Made by a program: the position numbers and the translations under genes. Shown here piece by piece: positions 57,236 to 64,000 of a stretch of 64,000 nucleotides of DNA. The stretch covers positions 1 to 64,000 of the forward strand of contig JADJOY010000009.1 in the NCBI GenBank assembly GCA_016713535.1, read 5' to 3'. The DNA comes from Deltaproteobacteria bacterium. Lineage in GTDB: Bacteria > JADJOY01. The notes below the pieces were generated by a model. That model did not search any database and had not been told where the DNA came from. It was given only the letters and a program-made list of their open reading frames with translations. Within the stretch, counting starts at the first letter, position 1, and every line of letters begins with the position of its first letter.

Positions 57236-58481
57236 TCAGCGCAGCACGGCGGCGATCTCGTGGACGATGCGGGCGGTCTTGTGGAGCGGTAGCGCGCACA
57301 GGCCGATCCTGAGGCCGCCGGGCTCGAGCACCGGCACCGTGTAGACGTCGCGCGCCTCGGAGCGCCTTCGCCACCTCGAGCGGGCTCGGCACGTACACCA
57401 CCGCGAAGTAGCCACCCACGGGCTTCGACACCTTGAGACCGGCGTCGCGCGCCGCCTCGTTGAACGACAGGAAGCGCCGCTGCACGACCTCGTTGCAGTG
57501 CTGGCGCTCGAGGGCGACGGCCGCGCGCTTCTCGGGCGAGGCGAGGATCGCGGCGAGCGCCTGCTGGGGCGCGGTCACCTCGTTCGAGTTCGAGCCGCGG
57601 ATCGACCCTTCCATCACGTCGAACCACTTCGCGGCCTCGGCCTTGTCGCGCGTGAGCAGGATCGCGCCGCCCGCGCGCCAGCCGTAGGCCATCATCGACT
57701 TCGAGAGCGACGGCACCAGCACCACGTGCAGGTCGGGCACCGCCTCGAAGAGGTCGCCCAGGAACGCGAGGTCCTGCGGATCGCGGCCGCGCGGCCCGAA
57801 GTCGATGTAGGCGAGGTCGACGATCAGCACCTTGTCGCCGCGCACGCCCGCCAGGACCCGCGCGATCTCCCGCCACTCGCTCGCCTCGATGGCGGCGCCG
57901 GTGGGGTTCGAGTACGGGCTGTTGATGAGCAGGCAGACCCGCCCTTCCTCGTTCGCCACCTCGGTCACGACACGCTCGAAGTCGGCGACGTCGAGCTCGA
58001 GCTCGGCGTCGAGGAGGTTGAAGCAGCGCAGCTCTTTCCCGCACTGCTGGGTGATGAGCGCGTAGTTCTCCCAGTAAGGCGCGTGGGAGATCACGGTCTT
58101 CGACGCCAGGTTGGTGATGCTGAGCGTGAGCCCGCCGGTGCCGCCGTGGGTGGGGATGCACTTCCGCACCAGGTCGTCGGGGAGGGTCACGCCCTCGAGC
58201 ACCGAGCCCGCGTAGAGGTCGGCGAGGGTCGCGGCGCCAGCGGGCGGCGTGTAGGCGCAGATCGCCTCGGGCTTGGTCTCGAGGAGCTCCTCGAGGGTGG
58301 ACACGAACGTGGGGATCAAGAACGGCTTGCCGCTCTCGCTCAGCCCGACACCGATCGTCGAGTCGATGACGGGCTCGGCGCCGTGGCGCGTGATCGCGTT
58401 CTTGGCACGCGCGGCGATGGCGAAGATTCCGGAGGCCTTGTCGACCACCAGGTGGCGACGAGACGGGATGACGAGCGGCAT
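57236..58481 (-). pseudogene. PLP-dependent aminotransferase (class I/II), frame change near the C-terminus
   Basis: The fold-type I aminotransferase is clear: SKTVISHAPYWENY, INSPYSNPTG, VDLAYIDFGPRGRD, PSLSKSMMAYGWR with the PLP lysine, and SNSNEVTAPQQAL. Frame from ATG 58481 runs well to SPLEVAKALR; the expected end ARDVYTVPVLEPGGLRIGLC, LPLHKTARIV then TGA at 57236 is in the next frame after CTC-C-GAG at about 57360. Without the shift the frame continues another 480 bases. GGAACC lies upstream. Aspartate/aromatic aminotransferase-like; substrate open. Confidence 0.8.
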
Positions 58482-58582
58482 GGCGGTTCCTCGAACGCGC
58501 GGCGCGCGGCGCCGCGCTCGGTGACGAGCACGCTCGTATACCGCAGCAACCGGGCCGCGGCCATGCTGGCGGCGGCGCACGA

Positions 58583-60109
58583 CTACTGCGCCGCGTAGCC
58601 GAGGCTCTGCAGCGCCTCGCGCTCCTCCGGCGACACCGCGAGCGGCGGCGCGTCGTCGGGCGGCGGTGCGCGGCGGGTGCGGACCCACTCGGCCATCGCG
58701 CCGTGGAGCCGCGCCACCACCTCGGGGTTCTCGCTCGCCACGTTGCGCGTCTCGCCGGGATCGGCGGCCAGGTCGTAGAGCTCGAGCTCGTCGCTGGGCG
58801 GGTCGTTCGGCTGGTGCGGGATCGCGATCAGCTTCCAGCGCCCGTCACGGACCATCTTCCAGCGCCCCTCGTCGCCGTGGACGAAGAGGCGCGGGTTCTT
58901 CTTGTAGCGGTCGCGCCACGGCCCGCTCTCGGCGAACGCCACCCGCGGCAGCGGCTCCGGCTGGCCCCGGACCAGCGGCAGGGCGCTCGAACCATCGGTC
59001 GTGGCGCCGGGGCCCCCGAGGGTGACACCGCTGAGCTCGGCCACGGTGGGCGCCAAGTCGATCGCGCGCACCGGCGTGGCCACCCGCTTCCCCTCGGGCA
59101 GGCGTCCGGGAGCGCGCACGATCCACGGCACGGCCACGAGGTCCTGGTAGAGCGCGAACTCGTGCGACCAGCACAGCCCGTGCTCGCACAGCGACTCGCC
59201 GTGGTCGGACGTGTAGACGACGATCATCCCCTCGCCGCCGGGACGGGCGCGGAGCGCGCCGACCGTGTCCCGCAGCACCTCGTCGACGCTCAGGATCGCG
59301 GCGTCGTAGAGCGCGCGGGTGCGGGCGATGTCCTCGGCCGAGTAGCGGTACTCGAAGAACATCGTGTCGATCGAGATCGGCCGCTTCACGAAGTGCTCGA
59401 GCGCGAGCGAGGCGCTCGCCTGGGCGTCGAAGCGGTTCAGGTTCGCGGCACTCGGCGAGTACGGCATGTGCACGTCGATCACGTGGAGCCACGCGAACCA
59501 CGGCTGCGCGGCGGGGACCTTCGCGAGCTCGTCGAGGAGCAGCTTGGCCCGGTCCGGCGCGTGGCCCGAGCCGCGGTGGTGGTAGACGCCGAAGCCCTGG
59601 TCGTAGCCGCGCTGCGCGGTGAGCCACGGGTTGGTGACCACGCCGACGGTCGCGTAGCCGGCGTCCCGGAACGCCTCCGTCAGGGTCCGGTGGGCGCGCG
59701 AGAAGCGCAGCGAGTCGACGTGCCCGCCCACCCCGTGGTGCATGCCGTCGAGGCCGGTGAAGAGCGACGCCACCGACGACGCCGTGAACGGGGCACTCGC
59801 GGTGACGTCCTCGAAGAGCACCCCCTGCTTGGCCTCGGACGAGAGGAAGGGCGCGGTGGGACGGTCGTAGCCGTAGGCGTCGAGGTGGCGCGCCGAGAGC
59901 GTGTCGACGACCACCAGCAGCACGTTGGGGCGCGCCGCGGGAGCGGGCGCAGGAGCGGCGGGACGCGCCGCGCCCGCACCGGGATCGTCGCGCGCCCCGC
60001 GATCGCAGCCCCCGAGGGCGCACGCTCCGAGCACCGCCGCGACGACCACCGAGACGAGCGCGCGGCGGCGGCGGCGGCGCGGTGCGGGGCGGGCGCTCAC
60101 TTCGGCCAT
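58583..60109 (-). CDS. Sulfatase/alkaline-phosphatase-superfamily lipoprotein without the formylglycine Cys
   Basis: 508 residues with a lipobox (LGACALGGCD). NVLLVVVDTLSARHLDAYGY opens the superfamily fold with the first metal Asp; YTSDHGESLCEHG holds the later Asp-His. The nucleophile position SAPFTASSVASLFTG lacks the C/S-x-P-x-R sulfatase signature; a Thr is more likely the nucleophile, so the protein may act as a phosphodiesterase or phosphotransferase. The C-terminal EEREALQSLGYAAQ is typical of this exported group. Start ATG 60109 overlaps the methyltransferase end by 13 bases. Confidence 0.88.
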   Translation of the reverse strand: MAEVSARPAPRRRRRRALVSVVVAAVLGACALGGCDRGARDDPGAGAARPAAPAPAPAARPNVLLVVVDTLSARHLDAYGYDRPTAPFLSSEAKQGVLFEDVTASAPFTASSVASLFTGLDGMHHGVGGHVDSLRFSRAHRTLTEAFRDAGYATVGVVTNPWLTAQRGYDQGFGVYHHRGSGHAPDRAKLLLDELAKVPAAQPWFAWLHVIDVHMPYSPSAANLNRFDAQASASLALEHFVKRPISIDTMFFEYRYSAEDIARTRALYDAAILSVDEVLRDTVGALRARPGGEGMIVVYTSDHGESLCEHGLCWSHEFALYQDLVAVPWIVRAPGRLPEGKRVATPVRAIDLAPTVAELSGVTLGGPGATTDGSSALPLVRGQPEPLPRVAFAESGPWRDRYKKNPRLFVHGDEGRWKMVRDGRWKLIAIPHQPNDPPSDELELYDLAADPGETRNVASENPEVVARLHGAMAEWVRTRRAPPPDDAPPLAVSPEEREALQSLGYAAQ

Positions 60110-60981
60110 ATCGCGTTGGCGATGAGGCGCTGCGGGTGCCAGGTGGGAAGCGGTCCCACGTGGTACCGGTCGCGGATCCCCACCCACTCGAGGAGCAGCT
60201 CGAGCTCGCGGACGGAGTACGCGCGCCGCACCGACGCGGTCCCGTCGTGGTGCCCGTAACGAGCGGTCTCGTGATCCGCGAGCCCGTAGGCGAGGCGCAC
60301 GAACGCGAGGCCCGTCACGCGCCGCGCGATGTCCACCACCACCAACCCGCCACCGGACACGCGGTCCAGCTCGCGCAGGCAGAGCGCCGCGTCGGTCGGC
60401 TTGAAGTGGTGCAGCGTGTAGGACATGAACGCGACGTCCCAGCGGCCATCCTCCACCTCGGCCATGTGGCGAGCGTCGTTGACGGTGGTCTGGCAGGGGA
60501 TGCCGTGGGTCGCGAGGCGCTCGGCCAGCGACCGCACCAGCTCGGGCTGGATGTCGCCGGCCCACAGCTCGAGCGGGACCGACTCGGCGTTGGCGATGCG
60601 CCACAGGTGGCGCATCAGCCAGCCGCTCCCGGACGCCACCTCCAGCACCCTGAGCGGTCGCGCATCGAGGCCGGCGAGCGCGCTGCCCTGCGCGCGCATG
60701 CGACGCCGGCCGGTCTTGAGGAGGAGGTCGATGATCGCGTGGTAACCGAGGCTCGTCTCCTGCATCCTCTGGATGCTGTCGACGATGATCTGGTTCGCCT
60801 CGTGGTGAGTCGTCGTGGAGCCCTCGGGACGCGCGCGCAGGAACGCGTCGTGGTTGCCGTCGAGGATCTCCTGCACCTCGCCGTCGCGGCGGACCAGCAG
60901 GCCGGAGGTGGGAAGCGACTCCTCGTACTCGCGCCAGCGCTGCTCGACGGCGGTGGCGAGGGCGATGCGTTCGGCGTCCAT
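60097..60981 (-). CDS. SAM-dependent class I methyltransferase
   Basis: 294 residues. The SAM-binding core is LRVLEVASGSGWLMRHL, LWAGDIQPELV (acidic ribose contact), NDARHM and MSYTLHHF, typical of Methyltransf_11/25-type enzymes. An N-terminal extension of about 100 residues with ETSLGYHAIIDLLL and the C-terminal RRAYSVRELELLLEW region may define the acceptor. The 3' end overlaps the sulfatase-like gene start. ATG at 60981 has no strong ribosome site. Confidence 0.85.
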   Translation of the reverse strand: MDAERIALATAVEQRWREYEESLPTSGLLVRRDGEVQEILDGNHDAFLRARPEGSTTTHHEANQIIVDSIQRMQETSLGYHAIIDLLLKTGRRRMRAQGSALAGLDARPLRVLEVASGSGWLMRHLWRIANAESVPLELWAGDIQPELVRSLAERLATHGIPCQTTVNDARHMAEVEDGRWDVAFMSYTLHHFKPTDAALCLRELDRVSGGGLVVVDIARRVTGLAFVRLAYGLADHETARYGHHDGTASVRRAYSVRELELLLEWVGIRDRYHVGPLPTWHPQRLIANAIWPK

Positions 60982-61070
60982 GGGGATGGTCTCGGCGATG
61001 GGATGGGGAGATCGGCGCGAGCATAGCAAGCGCTCGGGGATATGATGAGCAGCCCCCGGAGGAGCGCGAC

Positions 61071-62045
61071 GTGCGCCGCATCCCCTCTCCCATTCGATCT
61101 CGCTCGCGTCGGGTCCGGCTGGCCGCACCCGCGCTGATCCTCGTCCTCGCGGGCCTTCTCGCTGGCTGCCCCAAGAACGACGAGCGGCTCGCGCAGGACA
61201 TGGCGGCGCCGGATCCCAGCGAGCGCCTCGCCGCCGCGGCGCAGCTCGCCCACGGGATCGGCGACGGCGAGCGCCAGGTCTCGCCGCAGACGGCGGAGCA
61301 GATGCTGCCGATCCTCCTCGGCGAGGCGAAGAGCCCGGTGGCCGCGAACCGCGCCAAGGCGTTCGAGGCCCTCGCGCGCTGGGCGCCCAAGCTCCCCGAG
61401 AGCGCCGCGCCGACGCTGTTCGCGGGACTCGACGACGGCGACTCCTGGGCACGCGCCCATGCCCTCGCCGCCTGCTATCGGCAGTACAAGCACACGCCGA
61501 CCTTCAAGCAGCACGAGGCGCGCTGGAACGCCGCCCGCAAGCTCGTGATCCCGGATCTGAAGCGCGCGCTCGCCGATCCCGACGCGGGGGTTCGGCTGCG
61601 GGCCACGCGGGTCGTCACCGACCTCGAGTCGAACGCCCGCGAGCTGCTGCCGGACATGCAGGCGCTCGCGCGCGACCCCGACGCGGCGATCCGCGGCCAG
61701 GCGGTGTCTGCGATCGAGCAGTCGGGGCTCGAGAACCAGGTCTCGGTCGAGGAATGGCTGACCTTCTGCAAGGACCCGGCGTGGCAGGTGCGACAGCCGG
61801 CGGCGTCCGCGCTCGCGCGGATCGGCGCCTCCACGGTGCCGCGGCTCGTCGAGGTGCTGCGCAGCGAGCCGAACGACGAGGGGCGGAGCTGCGCGGTGAG
61901 CGCGCTCGGACAGCTCGGACCGGCCGCGAAGGAGGCGCTCCCCGCGCTGCGCGAGGCGGCCGAGAACGACTCGTCGTACTTCGTGCGCCGCCAGGCGGCG
62001 AGCGCCGCCGAGCGCGTCGAGGGGCGCCCGCCCCGGCCGGACTGA
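61071..62045 (+). CDS. HEAT-repeat lipoprotein
   Basis: 324 residues. Basic N-terminus, hydrophobic run and lipobox LAGLLAGCPK. Then helical HEAT-like units, for instance LADPDAGVRLRATRVVTDLE, ARDPDAAIRGQAVSAIEQSG, DPAWQVRQPAASALARIG and ENDSSYFVRRQAASAAERV. A scaffold or binding role at the membrane is likely. CGGAGGAG lies before the GTG at 61071; TATGAT at about 61041 may be a -10. Function unknown. Confidence 0.85.
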   Translation: MRRIPSPIRSRSRRVRLAAPALILVLAGLLAGCPKNDERLAQDMAAPDPSERLAAAAQLAHGIGDGERQVSPQTAEQMLPILLGEAKSPVAANRAKAFEALARWAPKLPESAAPTLFAGLDDGDSWARAHALAACYRQYKHTPTFKQHEARWNAARKLVIPDLKRALADPDAGVRLRATRVVTDLESNARELLPDMQALARDPDAAIRGQAVSAIEQSGLENQVSVEEWLTFCKDPAWQVRQPAASALARIGASTVPRLVEVLRSEPNDEGRSCAVSALGQLGPAAKEALPALREAAENDSSYFVRRQAASAAERVEGRPPRPD

Positions 62046-62097
62046 GGATCCCGAGCCCGGAGGCGATCGATCCGCGCCGGTGGCGGCCGGGCCCGGC

Positions 62098-63132
62098 CTA
62101 CGGCATCAGCTCTTCGGGGGGAACCGCCGCTTCGATGTCGCGGGCGCGCGCCTCGTACACCTCGGCCTCGGCGTCGCGCCCGGTCTTGCGCAGCAGCGCG
62201 GCGTAGTTCTCGAGCGTCAGCGCGACGCTCGAGTGGTCGGGGCCGAGGGCTTTCTCGAGGATCTTGAGCGAGCGTCGGAAGTGCAGATCCGCCTGCCGAT
62301 ATTTGCCGCGCAGCAGCGACAACAGGCCCAGGTTGTTGAGGCACGTCGCGACGTCGGGGTGCTCGGCGCCGAGCGCCTTGATGCGGATCTTGAGCGCCCG
62401 CCGGTAGAGCGGCTCGGCGCGGTCGAGCTTCCCCTGCAGGTAGAGGAGCCGCGCGAGGTTGGCGAGGTCGCTCGCGACGTCGGGGTGATCGGGCCCGAGC
62501 ACCTTCTCCTGGATCTCGAGCGAGTGCAGGTAGGCGCGCTCGGCGTCCGCATAGCGGCGCGCGGCGCGGTAGAGCCCGGCCAGGTTGTAGAGCGAACGCG
62601 CCACCTCGGCGTTGTCCCGCCCGAACGCGCGCTCCTGGATCGCGATCGCGTCCTTGTAGTGGGCCTCGGACTCGAGGAACCGCCGCTCCACCTTGTAGAG
62701 CGCGGCGAGGTTGGAGAGCGTGGTGGCGACGTGGGGGTGGTCGTCGCCGAGCTGCTCGCGCAGGATCTCGAGCGAGCGCTGGTAGAGCGGCTCGGCCTCG
62801 CCGTACTTCCCCTGGCGGATGAAGAGCACCGCGAGGTTGTTGAGGTCGACGGCGACGTCGGGGTGCTCGACGCCGAGCTCGCCCTCCTTGGTCTCGAGGG
62901 CACGGCGCGCGAACGGCTCGGCGTCACGCCAGCGCTGCTGGCTCTTGTAGAGCTGGGCGACGTTGAGGAGCGAGGTCGAGACGTAGTGCTGGAGCGACGG
63001 GGTCGCTTCCGAGGCGCTCAGCGCGGCCAGATAGAAGCGCTCGGCGTCGTCGAGCTCACCTCGGTCGAGGGCTCGATCGCCTGCGGTCGAGAAGCGTTGC
63101 CAAAGCCGCTCGCGCGCGCTGGGCCGGTTCAT
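62098..63132 (-). CDS. Tetratricopeptide-repeat protein (kinesin light chain-like)
   Basis: 344 residues with about seven 42-residue TPR units of the TPR_10/TPR_12 type, each with an L-G-x-x-H-P-x-V-A-x-x-L-x-N-L-A pattern, for example GVEHPDVAVDLNNLA, GDDHPHVATTLSNLA and GPDHPDVASDLANLA. Ends VPPEELMP. Start at ATG 63132 (MNRPSARERLW); the open frame runs on upstream but in low-complexity sequence. Scaffold role; partner not evident. Lies directly downstream of the HEAT protein gene. Confidence 0.9.
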   Translation of the reverse strand: MNRPSARERLWQRFSTAGDRALDRGELDDAERFYLAALSASEATPSLQHYVSTSLLNVAQLYKSQQRWRDAEPFARRALETKEGELGVEHPDVAVDLNNLAVLFIRQGKYGEAEPLYQRSLEILREQLGDDHPHVATTLSNLAALYKVERRFLESEAHYKDAIAIQERAFGRDNAEVARSLYNLAGLYRAARRYADAERAYLHSLEIQEKVLGPDHPDVASDLANLARLLYLQGKLDRAEPLYRRALKIRIKALGAEHPDVATCLNNLGLLSLLRGKYRQADLHFRRSLKILEKALGPDHSSVALTLENYAALLRKTGRDAEAEVYEARARDIEAAVPPEELMP

Positions 63133-63160
63133 CGGACGGGTGGCCTCGTGGGCTCCGATC

Positions 63161-64000
63161 CTACACCGAGAGGTCGGGAAACGATGCCTCGGCGTCGGCA
63201 CCGATCCCGGCGAGGTCGGCGAGCGCGGTGGCGGCCCACTGGCGCACCCGGTCGTCGTCGTCGGTGAGCGCTCGGCTGAGCTCGGGAACCGCGAGCGCGG
63301 CGGCGGGGCCGATCGCGCGGAGCGCGCGGATCGCTCGCCATCGCACCCGGCCATCGAGGTCGGCGAGCGCGTCCATGAGCGCGGGGACCGCCTCGGCGGC
63401 CCCGGGGGCCGACGTCACCGAGCGCCCAGGCCGCGGCGCGTCGGACGCGGGGGTCCCGGTCGCCGAGCGCGGCGGCGAGCGAGGTGACCGCGAAGGCCGC
63501 CGTCGAGCCGAGCTTGCCGAGCGCCGACGCCGCGGCGGCGCGCACGTCGGGGTCGACGTCGGCGAGCGCCGCGGCCCACTCGGCGGCGCTCTTGCCGCTC
63601 ACCTTGAGGCGCGACTCGAGGTCGCGCTGCGCGGCCGTGGCGGGCGCGGGGCTGACCGGGCGGGCCGGGCGGGCCGCGAGGCGCGGCAGGTCCGCGGCCT
63701 TCGCCGCCGCGCGATCGCGGTAGCTCTCGGCCACCAGGTCGGCGATGTTCTCGATGCGCTGCGTCTCGCGGGTCGAGTCGGCGGCCGCGGCGGCCTCCTC
63801 GGGAGCGAGGAGCACACGAGGCGACTTCCATTCGGAGACGGCGTGATCGTCGAGCGCCGAGAGCGCTTCGGCGACCAGCGCCGTCAGGTCGGTGTCACCG
63901 GCGCGCTCCGGTGCGGGAGCCGGCTCGGGGATCGTCGCGAGCGTGGGTTCGGCGATCGGCGGCGGCGCCGCGACCGCGGCCGGCTGCGGCTTCTTGACCT
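63161..64000 (-). pseudogene. HEAT-repeat protein with one frame change, 5' end outside the window
   Basis: The visible 3' end is TAG at about 63161. From the right edge the frame reads VKKPQPAAVAAPPPIAEPT (Pro/Ala-rich linker), then ALVAEALSALDDHAV and IENIADLVAESYRDR, then HEAT-like units SAAEWAAALADVDPDVRAAAAS and RRAAAWALGDVGP. At about 63403, CCC-C-GGG, the frame must skip one base to continue GAAEAVPALMDALADLDGRVR and RQWAATALADLAG to the end. The start lies beyond 64000. Confidence 0.75.

Overview
The window is very GC-rich, double-stranded gene-dense bacterial chromosome. Nearly all gene spacing is short, starts are ATG or GTG, and TGA is the main stop, with TAG also used normally at nine or so gene ends. 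The protein families point to a deltaproteobacterial or Myxococcota-like organism: several secreted lipoproteins, a matrixin-type protease whose C-terminus resembles a MYXO-CTERM sorting tail, FIST/hybrid-kinase and poly-PAS sensors, a DUF222-HNH protein behind a box close to the Myxococcus LexA site, and DUF1820. This placement is inference; no rRNA or tRNA gene was recognised and no phage, insertion sequence or CRISPR array is evident.

Layout. 0-6 kb: a 166/162-bp tandem repeat, then a histidine-utilisation operon (hutG broken, hutH, hutU, hutI) and a small exported SecD-P1-head-like protein. 6.4-12.8 kb: an HtrA-like protease, membrane proteins, a Uma2-family protein, an exported propeller-like protein, an antitoxin remnant and the DUF222-HNH gene with a promoter carrying a LexA-like box. 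12.8-21 kb: a PLP-dependent sulfur-amino-acid lyase with an internal TAG, an outer-membrane barrel plus a large lipoprotein hydrolase with an internal TAG, an alpha/beta hydrolase and a second hydrolase lipoprotein. 21-30.4 kb: a poly-PAS protein, an ABC ATPase/permease/adaptor export set, and an unusual aldehyde dehydrogenase-iron alcohol dehydrogenase fusion. 30.4-38.3 kb: FIST sensor with hybrid kinase, dienelactone hydrolase, GST, cyclase, GH5-type lipoprotein and rhodanese. 38.3-53.8 kb: MATE transporter, hydrolases, xth, DUF1820, a paralogue of the large lipoprotein hydrolase, an exported endonuclease/exonuclease/phosphatase protein, HigA-like antitoxin, SGNH hydrolase and AarF kinase. 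53.9-64 kb: exported protein, tandem repeat, matrixin-like protease, an aminotransferase, sulfatase-like lipoprotein, methyltransferase and HEAT/TPR proteins; the last gene runs off the right edge.

Three things stand out. First, a family of intergenic elements built from one or two hairpins whose stems differ from copy to copy while the six-base loops and the CTGGAGG/CCTCCAG flanks are kept; they lie mostly between convergent genes. Second, at least eight positions in six genes where conserved protein sequence continues only if one base is skipped, always in the same +1 direction, plus two internal TAG codons; they may be mutations or assembly errors, but the common direction deserves checking. 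Third, a DUF222-HNH nuclease-like gene with a LexA-like box sitting directly on its promoter.
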